Part shown: in pieces, positions 32,270-45,015 of the stretch
Layout of the letters: each line of letters begins with the position of its first letter
Numbering within the stretch: position 1 is the first letter of the stretch
DNA from: Mansonella perstans
Taxonomy: Eukaryota; Nematoda; Chromadorea; Rhabditida; Onchocercidae
Length of the DNA stretch: 64,000 nucleotides
Direction: 5' to 3'
Assembly: GCA_037074765.1 (NCBI GenBank)
Contig: JBAMDO010000019.1
Location: forward strand, 372,001 to 436,000
Made by a program: the position numbers and the translations under genes
Notes under the pieces: generated by a model
What the model saw: only the letters and a program-made list of their open reading frames with translations
Database searches by the model: none
Told to the model about the DNA's origin: nothing

Positions 32270-35200
32270 TTTTTCGTCCTCTACTGTTTTCCAAAATGTT
32301 GTTTGCACTAGCACTGAATAATTCTGCAATTTGATCAGCTTATATATAATATATTTATCAGTCCTTTACTACAGCATGATGGATAGTTGCCTGACGAGAG
32401 CATTAATGATTAATAATATTGAATTATTTTGATTCTGGCAATAAGAAATTCAGCAGTAGCAATTACTACTTATAAATAGAATGATGTGCATAATATCATT
32501 CTGTACTATATTCGAGTATATTTAATGCTTTTTCAATAACAGCATATCATTATGGATGTAAGAAAGAACAGAATGATCTTATTTGCTTTTGTTAGCAATG
32601 ACTACTTAGCTCTGACTCTTATCGCCACTACGAGTTGAACCTTTACTTCAAATGCTAAATTACAAATATGAACTTTAGCATATCATATTATTATATTTTC
32701 ACTCTCAACAATAGTTGTCAATGATTATTGACAGAGAATGAAACAGAAATTGGTGCTGGAAAAAATGGTTGAAAACTAAAAAATATTCATTCGTTAGCTA
32801 TCAAATGGCTTGAAATATAACTTAAGATACAAATGTGGCTGCTGTCTTGATATGTTCGTCATACTACTAATTATTGAGGAAAAGAAAGAACATTGTGACG
32901 CAAAGAATTAAATGAATATTGAGAGCATTTTCGACAGAAACAATTTTACCTTAAAAAATATTCTTAACCAATCTGAAAAATTACGTTGAATCAAAAACTT
33001 GAAACATATTTTCAATTTTTTGACCAACGAGAAATATCGGATCATTATGCTTTACTGATAACCTGCTATCTTCTGTTAAATACATAACTACACTATGTAA
33101 TTAACAACATTTGCATGCTAACACAAAGAAAATGTTCTATTACTTCTCAAGAATAGCTCAAAAAATTACGTCTGAATATGAAGCATGATAAGGATTCGAA
33201 TTTTGCTTAAGACTAACAAGCGCGAATATCATCCTTTGATTACTTGTTTTTCATTTATTTCTTTTTGTTGAATTTTACTCTCTACATTCTTTTGCAGTCA
33301 TAACCCTTCTGAAATGATCTAGCTTAAGTCTTTCTTTCTTTCATTTAGATTCCCATGATATATCGAAACGTTGGTAAAATTATGTTTATTTTTTACAAAA
33401 TGGAAAAAAAGCATTGTAAATATCCTCTTCTTAATGAGTCGCCTTATTAATAAATGAACGCAATTGGTGGATTGTAATATCATTTCACCAGAATTTCTAT
33501 AAATGGATCAAAATCCGGCATACAAATATAGCAGCAGAGGGAAAATCAATCTCAAAGCAATTACCTTCCCTTTCATCAAACGGAAGCTCATCAAAATAGT
33601 ATACAAATTCAAACAACAAAGCAACTTGATTTGTTGTTTGAATATCATTTCGAATATCATTTGTTTGAATATCAAACCAGAATTTCTATAAATGGAGACT
33701 TTACTTAAAATAGGGGATAAAAAAGAAGTAAAAAAGTTTTAAAAAGATAGTCGAAAAAGTAAAATTCGCTCTCTTACTTACATATATTGGTCAAAATTTG
33801 AATGTTTCTGAAATCAATGCAGGGAAATTCCTTCTTATTTAAAATTTCCCTAATTACTACTAAGAAAATTAATTCGTTAATATTTCCTGTAAAAAAAATC
33901 ACTTCCTTTAATTAGCTCCATAAACTGTAAAATTAAAGTCTTTCCATCAGTTGTTGCGATTATAATTTCGTCAATAAACAAACATCTACAAGATTTCCTT
34001 TGATTGTTTCGTTTTTTACCACCAATTTTAACCCCAGCATCTGAAGTATTAGGCCATTAGGTATTTTTTTAGCTCTTTACCGAAAATAAGAAAAATATAA
34101 TTAAATGAGAATGATTATGGCATTGAATCTGATTTGCTATAGTAGTAAACTTTAAAATAATTAGAAAGTTTCACTAACGAAATGACTAGCTACAGTATTT
34201 TTATGCCTTACCATTATGCTTAGCTTTTGACAATTTAAAATTCGTTTTCGCAAAACGAAAATATATAAATAGCAAAAAATGCAAAATTTAATTTCCTTTA
34301 TTTATCGGAATTATCGAAATTTAATTTCAGAAAACATTATGTACAGGAAGACTAAGGCAAGCGCGAGAACATTAATAAAATTATGAATTTTATCGAGCCA
34401 TTATCAAGATTATCACCAATATAATGATGAAATCTAGGTAAGACAGCATTACCCATTGCTTAGGCCCTAGGATAAACTTATGAAAAAGAAATTTTTCCCC
34501 AGTGTACAAATACGCAGCAGCAGCAGCAGCAACAGCAATCAAGCTAAAATGGAATCCTGTCGCCAATTTAAATGATGTCATTTCTGGCCCAACACATAGC
34601 AACTGCTACAGGAATAAATCTTTACAAAAAGTTAAACAAAATAAATCGCACAAATCTTTGTCGCATTTATCAATGAATTTATCATGTCATATTATTCTAT
34701 ATACATTGCATGCAAACTATTATTTTTTTATCATCACAATGTTTAAATTATAAAGAAGAGGAATTTAAATTCTTATAGAGGTAAGCGAGAATTGATTATA
34801 TCTGATTAGCTTATTTATTTATAATTGCTTCATTTCGTTTATACTTATTATTATCGTCATCCTCTTTCACTCACCATCCCATTTCATTTTTTATTCAAGA
34901 TGCTTGAATAAAAAATGAAGCTTTGCTCCTTTTTTAACAAATTTCGTTTTTGAATCAATTTCTGAAGAAAAAACGAAATATGATGTCACTGAATACTTGT
35001 CATCATGAACAATGTCGCATGATGCCAATGCTTTACAACTCTTTTTGACGGAAATCCGATTAGGACAGCGACCCAACTAGCTTAATTTAATATATGAAAG
35101 TATTTTTGCTTCATCAGGACAGATGGATGGAAAACAATATTTTTAAATTACAGAAACAATGGGAAGAAGCAATACATATTTCATTTCCTTAATCCCACAA

Positions 35201-35456
35201 TAAGATAAATTTAATCAAAATTTCAAAAAACCATCACCACACCATGGTAACTTTGAAACAAATAAAAGTAATTTAGAAGAGTAAATATCATATATGGAAA
35301 GAAAAAAAATATCAGAAAAAATTAATATTTGTTTGTTGGACAGCAACAACTAATTTTATTTACGACCACAGTAAAATGATGTGTGATCAAATAAAGCAAA
35401 ATAATTGAAAACAGAAATGAAATTTATAATTTAATTCCAGCTAAAAATTTAATTAT

Positions 35457-35651
35457 ATGCATGAAGAAATAGCGCGACATCTAAGAGAACAAGAAATCAA
35501 AGTAAATGATGAGAAATTTCAAAGATGTCATATTTTAATTCCTACTAGCGCAGAATTAAATTATATATATCCGAAGTTGTCAAGGAAAAGGGAATTAGGT
35601 AATTTGTTGAAACGGTTAAAGCAAAATGATGAAAAGAAATGGCAGAAGTGA
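35457..35651 (+). CDS. Possible small charged ORF, 64 aa (doubtful)
   Basis: Open frame starting ATGCATGAAGAAATAGCG, 15 bases after a TTAATTCCAG acceptor-like site. The product is rich in Lys/Glu/Arg (HEEIARHLREQEIKVNDEKF) and might form a helix. No family is recognised, and it could be a lone exon of an unseen gene, a short ORF or chance. No partner exons were identified. Confidence 0.2.
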   Translation: MHEEIARHLREQEIKVNDEKFQRCHILIPTSAELNYIYPKLSRKRELGNLLKRLKQNDEKKWQK

Positions 35652-36625
35652 GTAGCAAATTATTGAATTTTTAAACTATGGTTGATGTCATTTTAGGAAT
35701 GTAGAAAATAATATTCAAAAGTATTCAAAGGTATATGCTAATAGTTAAACAATTTTTAGAATAATCTTTAAAAAAAAATTGATGATGATATTAGAAAATC
35801 TTTGAAGAATTGATATTAAGATTTCAGCGATAATTTGATAGTAAAAATGGTAATGTAATATTTGAAGGATTATTATTTGTCGATTTCATCGAAGAAAATG
35901 ATGATAGCTGAGATAAATTCTTTTTTGAAAAAAAAAAAAAAAAACTAATTATCAGCTGACAAATATGTAACGAGAAATGAGTTATCGATTTTTTTGTTTT
36001 CAAAAAAAAGAAAAAAAAAATGCTTCAATGATTTAATGGATATTTAATACTTCAAATATGAAAGATTTCATGATAGAAAATAAAAGAAAGATTATAATTG
36101 TAAATAATATCCAGAAAAAAAAAAAAAACATCAAAAATCAATGTTTGAACTTGAGGAACGGCAGATTTATATAGATGTAGACAAAATATGAAGTTAAAAA
36201 GGCTAATCTAGGCAAAACTTGCTCTAAGCTAAGCTAAACTAAGCTAGAACGATAGATTGCTAGAAGGTAAGCTAACAAGAATAAAGTTTGAGAAGCCATG
36301 TATGGGTAGGAGAAGCAGGCAATGAGCTTTTTAGCAAAAGAAAATGTAAAAAAAGGAAAGCATAAGCGGCGACTTTTCCATTCTTTTTCTTTCAATAAAA
36401 TAACTTGTTCGTTTGATTATTTTATTTTTTTCAATTTATTTTTACGTGTGTCAAATTCTAGACCTTATAACACTCTGTGATATTTTTGTTTTGTTAAATA
36501 CTATAAACTATTTAGATAGATAGATAAAAAGTGTTAATTTGGAAATCATATATAAATTTATCCTTGAAGAGAACCTACAGAGATTACCACCAATTCAACA
36601 CTCCTTTCTCATGCTTTATTTAAAA

Positions 36626-36626
36626 G

Positions 36627-36677
<51 letters not shown>

Positions 36678-36688
36678 ACATACACATA
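36626..36688. repeat. (CA)n microsatellite with TACACA interruptions
   Basis: Run of acacac with catacacata variants at both edges, about 63 bases, in the gene-poor interval. Confidence 0.92.
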
Positions 36689-37474
36689 ATTCAACCACTC
36701 TATAATCGATATTAAATTTAACTGAAATCCTAAAGATGCAATTGCATCAAGTCAACGAGTCAATTTTTCCTTATGAAGCGCTATTTTAAGTTAACAAAGA
36801 CATATTTGATTTTTTAATTTAATTCTTTTTCTACTCTTTCTTTCCTTTCATCGTTCACTTCATTATTTATCATTTATTAAAAAAAAATGTTTGAATGGAT
36901 AAAATATGCTTATATACCTTATAATATATAGTATACTTTTAATGCATATATCATCTCCAATCATTGAATATTCACAATAATATTTGTAATCAAAAATGGC
37001 ATACATTTTGCATATCACTAAACTATGATGAAGTTGTTAATTGTTGTTTCCATTTACAACTTCAATCATAGAAATCATGAAATTTTTTTTTATCATGAAA
37101 AAGAACTTTGCTTTAATAAATTAATCCATTGCAACTTTGTATCATCACAAAGAAACAAAAGGATCGATTTGTTAAAAATATAAATTACAAAAAAATGGGA
37201 GCAAAAATAATTTCCTTATTCGGAAAATTATCACTGTAATAAGTATAACTCGTTTTCACAAATAATGAGCAACGATTGTCAAAGTAACTCAATTATAGAG
37301 TAATTGAAGTAAGGATATTCAAAAAGTAACTAAGAAATTCTGAAAAAAAAGAAGAGTCTAGCAAATTAGTATAAAAGTGAAATTTGATAATGAAAAGAAA
37401 GAGCAATATTTGAAAACAACAATGTGAAAAAACAAAAAGCATCAAATACAAATATCGAATAGCATTATAAAGAT

Positions 37475-39414
37475 TCATGATGGGGGAAGCGATTCAACTC
37501 CCGTTGTAAATTTGAAATCCTCTGGGAATAGCTCTGCAGCACGAGGATAAAGAAGTTTGTATGTTTGTTTAACAGTCACTTCAGCTGCACCAGCAATTTC
37601 ACCAATTTCTAAAAAACTTATGTGACCTTAAGAAGTATCCTTAAGAAACAAAGTTATGCATTGCAAATTTACTGTATGACTAAATTTTTCAGAGAAATCA
37701 ATATATTGTTTTAAAACCACTCTAAAAATATCATAAATTTTGAAACCATTTTTTGGAAACGATGCCAAATGAAACCTTTAGCCGTTTTTTTAGTATTCGA
37801 CGCTTGACTTGCCATATATATCGCTGCTGCTGCTATAGATATCGGACTACGGCTAAAATGAAATACTCTGTTCTGGTGGTCAGATTATCAAAGTTAATTT
37901 GGAAATTTTCTAAAGAAACAAACTTCCTACCCTGCAACTAAGTCCAGTTCAACAGCTTTTTTTGCAATTCGTGTTGCTGCAGCCTGGATATTATGGGGCA
38001 AACCCAAATTACCGCAGAATCGTGACTGAAAAGTTGCATAAACAGATACATAAAGTGAAATAATTAATTACACATAGTCATTATTAGCAATAACAATTAA
38101 TGAAGAGAGGTAAATTTTGTGATGCAACCTTCACGGTACGGAATACATCCTCGGTTTTTCATTTGTAGCAACTTAACAGTCATTTCTATGGTTTAAAAAA
38201 AAAATATGGTTCTGCATTTAAAGCAAATTAAAATGCTGACATAAGTATAATTTTTATGCTGTTTTCAGCATATAAAACTAACCATAAAATCTGCACTGGT
38301 AATCTGTTCTAAACTCGTTTCTAGTGACTTTATGATCAGTTTGAAACATCTTCCTATTTCTTTTTTAGAAACACGAGAAGCAGCGCAGATTTCTGAAAAT
38401 TTTCTAGCGAATTATAATTATTTAAGAATACATAAAACCATGATAATGTAGATAATATCAATAATTAATACTTTAACAATCTCTAACACAAGGAATGAAC
38501 AATTATAATCTTTAAATAATAACCCTTAAATGTACGTGGAACACCTTCCTTTCTGCAGGCTATATATAAACATGCTGCTGCTTGAGCTTCATTATTTTTA
38601 CCCCGTAATGTTTTACTATCCAATACATCTTTGAATATCTTGGCTGCGCCATCCTGAAAGATTTAGCTACCTGTAAACTATTCAAGCATTATCCATGTAT
38701 TCGGAAGGTATTCAATCGGGGAAAAGTGAACTAGTACAAAACATAGACTTTACAACCTCAATAGATTTTGAGAGATGGATACGTGCACTCATCTCACGAA
38801 TTACACTTAAACCTTGCGACATCTGTCGATCCATGTTATTCATATTCTTACGCTGTGAATTTGCCAAACTGCAAATAATCAAGTTTGTATATGGTGAAAA
38901 TAATGAATTAATCGAATAAATTGAAATATTCAAACAAAACTAACTCCGAAATTGATAAATCCAGAGAACTTTTTTACTTCAATGATAAACAAAAATACAC
39001 AAATTACCTGTAATCACTCTCCGAACCACCAAAACCAACAGCAATAGATGTTGACAAATCAGCGCTTCCAAGAAGTGGATTCTCCGGTGCACCAACACGT
39101 GATGGATCAGCACCAGATTTTTCATTACTGAATGATCGCCATTCTGTTCCCACATCCACCAATCTTGAATATCATTTTCAAAATTGAAATTCAATCATCA
39201 AATTTTAGCTACTACTATAATTATAATCAGTTACAATCACTTAATCATAATTATCAACTTCAAAACTTTAAATTAAGCAATAGTGAAGTGAGATAGAATT
39301 GAATAGCTAAAACCTGTCTCCTACAACTAAACCACATTCAGGGCAGATCAAATCACCAGCTCGATGATCCTCTACCAGATGAGCACCAGGATGTACAGGA
39401 CATTCCACCGACAT
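37475..39414 (-). CDS. gtf2b: Transcription initiation factor TFIIB
   Basis: General factor that bridges TBP-promoter DNA and RNA polymerase II. Eight exons: 39414-39314, 39163-39008, 38868-38757, 38653-38524, 38392-38283, 38025-37931, 37852-37776, 37608-37475; 304 aa (animal TFIIB about 316). Zinc ribbon at residues 5-35 with Cys-x2-His and CPECG ([18 protein letters not shown]). B-reader/linker: [29 protein letters not shown]. Two cyclin repeats follow: [20 protein letters not shown] with [20 protein letters not shown], then [33 protein letters not shown] and [20 protein letters not shown]. Ends [14 protein letters not shown]. An AG (TTTACAG) directly precedes the ATG, so a trans-splice site or 5' UTR intron is likely. 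Confidence 0.96.
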
Positions 39415-39519
39415 CTGTAAACTTTTTTTTTTTAATAAATTATTAAGTCTATCATTCGCTGATCTTTCGTACATTCCATCACATAAATAGACAAGGTTGT
39501 TTGGAAACTTACTAATTCA

Positions 39520-39616
39520 AAATGGTAAAATGGTAGCCAAAGGTCAATCAATGGTGGCTAAAGGTCAATCAATGGTAGCCAAAGGTCAATCAGTAGTAGC
39601 CAAAGGTCAATCAGAT
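39520..39616. repeat. 21-bp minisatellite, 4 copies
   Basis: Units of atggtagccaaaggtcaatc with small changes (tggctaaagg, gtagtagcc), period 21. The period is a multiple of three, so the repeat reads openly as MVAKGQS on the plus strand, but no gene context supports translation. Located between TFIIB and RPS23. Confidence 0.9.
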
Positions 39617-40342
39617 AATGCATACAATAATAAAAATATTTTAAATCACTTCAACATCAAATCTATCAAATCTCAAATAAGCCAAGCCGCTATCTGCTCC
39701 AAAATGCACTCAATATATTCTCCGAAAAATTATATCGATAGAAGACTCTGACTGAATTTTGTGAAAATAGCAATCTCGCTTTGTCTAGCCTACTGAGACA
39801 CCGCATCTGGTCCTACCGAGACATCTCATAACTTCGATATATACGAACACAATGCGAGCAAAACTTCTTGAAATATATTTGAAAAATAGCCGTGCTCACA
39901 CTACTAGTAACATTTCAGCTTTAATTCGATCTTGAAATTCCTCCAAGTTTGAACTGCATTCTCTTAACATTATCATATACCGTCGTGGAAATGCGGAACT
40001 ATTAAAATATCCCATGATAATAATTTCTTTCTTCTTGCAAAATTTAATGTTATCTAATTAACAACTTCACAAAAAGTTGCTTGCTTTAACTTCTTGCAAA
40101 TAAGATTCAGCACACTCGCGAAAACACTTTCAGGATATCTTCAGGACTTGCATTAAGCCTCTTTCAGCAGAAATATTAGTTAAAGTATTTGCAGTTATCG
40201 AAAACAAAGGAAAGAAAGCCGAAAAAAAGGTTTTTTTTAAGAAAATCTTTATGCATCAACAAAACAAAGTTCTTTTTTTCAAAAAATCCTTATGCATCTG
40301 TTGACGATAGCCAAAATCCAACAGGAAACAATAAACGAATGC

Positions 40343-41311
<969 letters not shown>

Positions 41312-41732
41312 TCTGACCAATTACTTATCAAGATCTCTGCAACATATACACGCTTTTTACCTAACGCTAACATAAAATCCACGTTCACGTTAAGTCTAAT
41401 CCTCAAATTTCCTTTCACTTCAAATAGCCTCATCCTTGCGTGAACAATGGTAACATTATTTTCATACAGCCCCATTGTGAAAATTAACATCCAATGTGCA
41501 TTTCATCAGTGTTTTTCAATGAAATTTATATAAAGGCCCATTATTAATCAAAATTTGTTTATGTAACTTCACGTAAGTATCATATTTGCATTTTTATATA
41601 TTCAGCTAAGTATTAAATGTTCACATTGTTGAATACTTTAACATCCAAACTTAATGATAGGCGAATGATCGGTTGATTTAAAATAGGCATTTTAAAAAGG
41701 AAGCCTTTATTTTATGAATGAATTTATGAGAG

Positions 41733-41990
41733 ATGAAATTGCTATTCACTTGGCTATTTATCACATTGGCCTTGGCTAACATGAAACAAAGTTCATCTGA
41801 AATGGCCCTCAATGGAGTATTTATGCCGTATTATTTGAAAATTCCTTTGCATGTTCACAAAATCCTTCATGTATTGAACACATCCGAAATAAGAGCAGTA
41901 TTACATAAACGAATTGGCTTACAATTTAATCGCCTCAAATCCAAGTTTATGCTTTTTGCTTCAACGTCATCTACGCTTGAATTTGATTAG
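41733..41990 (+). CDS. Possible small secreted protein, 85 aa (tentative)
   Basis: Single open frame beginning MKLLFTWLFITLALANMKQS, a plausible signal peptide with cleavage near ALA-N, followed by an amphipathic basic region (IPLHVHKILHVLN, LHKRIGLQFNRLKSKF) and ending at TAG. No cysteines and no family is recognised. Codon use is AT-rich like the surroundings. It is divergent from RPS23, about 420 bases from its start. Could be a real secreted peptide gene or chance. Confidence 0.35.
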   Translation: MKLLFTWLFITLALANMKQSSSEMALNGVFMPYYLKIPLHVHKILHVLNTSEIRAVLHKRIGLQFNRLKSKFMLFASTSSTLEFD

Positions 41991-43634
41991 AAAGTGATTT
42001 TTTTTGAATGAAATCTGCGTCAAATTCAAATGATCCATGAGATTGCCTAAAAGTAAAAATTTAAAATTGATTCAATTGTTGAGCTATCAAGAAATTATTA
42101 TTTATCTGCTTTTGTGGAACAATACCTTTGCACTAAACTTATACTGTCATTTGATTATTTGTCTAAAAGATTTATTGCTAATCTAATTGTCAATTTAATT
42201 TATGATTTTAATTGTCAATATATATATATATATAAGGTTTTTTTTTTTTTTTTTGAAATTTGAAACGTTTCAATATTTTAAAATTGAAGTCAGTTATCAG
42301 ATTTACTGATTGGCTTGAAATTTTAATTTGATTTTATTGGTCATATCAGAAATTTGATTAGCAATTTTCATTGCGATTACTGGGAACTATATTGATAAAT
42401 ATGCTTTACCTGTTCACAGTATTCGATGATCACATCCGTTAAAAGTTTTTTTTCGAGTTTTGAACATATGAAATTCGAAATAAGTTGTTGAAGGAGTGTT
42501 TATTAGTAACTGCATAAGTTATATACAAGCTATACAGTATTATTGACCTGTGGTACCATCTTAATTGAATTATTTCTGTTTTCTTCCATTCAAATATTCT
42601 GAATTAAGCAATGCAATGGATGGTATATAATTTGTGGTGAAAAAAAGGAAATGTGAAGATAGTTCAAGCTGAAATGATTAGTGTAAAACTTCTCCAAAAG
42701 TTAACTCGTTAAATTTAAATGACTGAAGATTAAGCAAAATTTCGGTATAATATTTGATTCGAAAATTCTCAGCAATTTAAAAATAGGTCGAACCCAATTC
42801 ATATCCTATGCGTACAGTCCATCACAATTTGAAGTCTTATTTGTAAAATCAGTTCAAATTTTATTTTTCACAATGTTTTTGAGTGAAACTGAACTGAGTT
42901 ATGATAAGCTCCAACAGCAATCTTTTCTTGTTAGTTCGAAATCTGAGACGACAAAGATTGGTTGACAAAGTACATAGAAAGGTAACAACTCACCTCCAAC
43001 AATTCGAATCAGATTTTTATTTTGAAATTCATCTTGCATGGAAATGAAAAATTGCTTCGACGAAGCACTTACTATGACAAATCAAGTTGAGAGAAGCGCG
43101 TTTTATTGATACATCTTTTTTATTAGCGTGGGAAAATAAGACATAGGCTTCTGATACTTGGATACAGGAGCAGAAAAAGTATGAATATACCTCAAGTTTA
43201 GATCTGGCATTCAACTTTGAATTTAACCATTTTCATTAAGAAGCAGATCTAAGTAATGTGAGGAATTCATCAGTTGAATTGAAAATCGTGAATGTCTTAT
43301 GAGTAACATCCTTCAACATTATCATTGAGAATTGCATTTCGTTTAAAGTAAAAAAAAATGAATCATATTCTGAGATAAATGAAAACAATGAAATAATATC
43401 CAGAAACTAAACTTTCCTTCACTTATGAATTTATTTGGAATTAAAATATCTCTGTTAAGAACATAAAGATCTCGTAGACTTGATGTCTTTTTTATTGCAA
43501 TTAGTGTGGCTTGAAATGGATAACTTGCATAATCATATGTTTATATTCAAAATTTTAGAAAAAATCAAATGAGAAAGTTCAGCAAATTATTTCAACTCAA
43601 AATTTGTTTTCTGAGTTTAATAAAGTATATTATT
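41991..43634. other. Intergenic, nothing recognised
   Basis: AT-rich spacer with an (AT)n run followed by poly(T) at about 42220-42254. No coding family in any frame. Confidence 0.5.
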
Positions 43635-45015
43635 TTAATGAAGTTTTAGGAAGTACATTGATGCATTGCACAGAACACTCATAAAAAGTAGAATCATAGC
43701 GAATGCAGATAATGAATTTAACGTAGCTGCCAAATTATGAATTTCAGCGGTAATTCCTGCTAGCCGTTCGCCTTTAACAGTGGACACTAAATCAACGGAT
43801 TCAGATTCAGGCTGATTTCTCCGCACAAATGAATTCTGCACATCAGAATTGCAGTATTCAGTAGAACAAACACAAATGATATAATCCAAAGGAGCAATCG
43901 TTGGATGGAATCGCTTCGAACGAACGGTATAACATCTGAAAACCAATTACTTCTGATGGCTAAAATTCTCATTGACTCTATCAGTCAATGTTGACAGAAG
44001 TGTTATTCTCGTAGTCATTAAAAGAATAATATAAATTGATAAAATGCTGTTCGTAATTTAAAATCTCTTTGAAAATTTATAATGTGGACTTGTGGATTCT
44101 GAAATGCAGTAACCCTTTTTTTTGGAATCTTTCATCGATCCTTAGTTTAGTGACTAATATTTGCTCCATACATCCACGAACGACAAAATTTATACCTTGA
44201 AAGAAACAAGTATTTAGATTCGATTTCAGTTGATCTTTATTGTTTTAAAATAACTTCATTAGTTTTTTGTAAAAGAAAACATGTATGTCGTTACTGTCCT
44301 GTGGTTGAATTTGAATGACTTTCAAGAAGAGGTGTTAATTGTCTCGCTACTAAAATATAACTGGAAAACAAGTACTTGAGATGTTAGTCGATAATGTAGT
44401 ACAGAGTGGAAACTTGGTGCATGTTTGCGCATGAAGTTCATGAGAAGTCGTGATCAATGACGGATTAAAGCAATATGGCGACGATGCGTCTGTAGGCCAA
44501 TGGAAAATATCTGTTTGAGAGCCAAGTTGATATCGTAAATTTGGTGCCAATAAGTGAGCGTATGAAACGCAATAATAACAAACGTGAGCTATAAGTTTAA
44601 ACAGTTATGAGTGTTGACAATTTCCATTGCCTGCACTTCAACAGAACTAATCTAAGTGAATTTAAAATTAATACTCCTGAGGGACATTTTTCAAATAATT
44701 GGATAATAGTATTTCTCTGCATTTAACAACAGTCAAATGAAAAAACATTGCAAAAGCGAGCAAGCTTTCATTATAGCCATAGTTTGATCTGAGCTTATTT
44801 CCCTATCTAAGAACATTCTCTCAATGACTGCTTCTCCCCACTATTTGCACTGGTTCAGTCTAAAATGTTCATGAACGAGGAATTAACTCATAATTAATTG
44901 AAATCAGAATAATAAAAGGCATGGAATCATGTATTAAAAGAATAGGAGCTCATATACCGGAAATTAAATTGAAGATGAAACAACTGGAAAGCAGCCAGAT
45001 TAGTTTGAAAAGCAT
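43635..45015 (-). CDS. Ly6/uPAR three-finger-type secreted or surface protein
   Basis: Four exons with matching phases: 45015-44958, 44588-44376, 44195-44114, 43935-43635; 217 aa. Exon 1 encodes a clear signal peptide (MLFKLIWLLSSCFIFNLISA). The mature chain opens with the CYYC pattern typical of Ly6 domains, then PYCFNP, QTCTKFPLC, VVRGCMEQI (the RGC/KGC landmark), a CYTV segment and IICVCSTEYCNSD, which fits the terminal C-x-C...CN signature. A Ser/Glu-rich stalk is followed by a C-terminal hydrophobic stretch (SAFAMILLFMSVLCN) and a short basic end, so it is membrane-anchored or GPI-processed. Ly6-family proteins act in receptor assembly, adhesion or signalling; the specific role is unknown. 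Exon 1 is the least certain, but its phase and signal peptide fit. Confidence 0.75.

Larger units (their letters stand above)
32270..37474. other. Gene-poor 5-kb interval
   Basis: Lies between the SNAP-25 start and the TFIIB stop codon. Contents seen: a 22-bp direct repeat (ccagaatttctataaatgga at about 33490 and 33678), a short CAG run (34514-34530), poly(A) tracts near 35930 and 36117, and a CA microsatellite at 36626-36688. One possible isolated coding frame at 35457-35651 is listed separately. It presumably includes the SNAP-25 promoter near 32270-33000. Confidence 0.5.

Noticed and set aside
33503..33691. 62-codon plus-strand frame
   Set aside because: Spans two copies of a 22-bp direct repeat, AT-driven composition, no family and no splice context.
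39520..39616. CRISPR-like regular repeat
   Set aside because: Four head-to-tail copies without spacers in a eukaryotic genome; it is a minisatellite.
42780..42800. tRNA T-arm-like ggttcga sequence on the minus strand
   Set aside because: No acceptor stem, D-arm or anticodon arm could be fitted around it.
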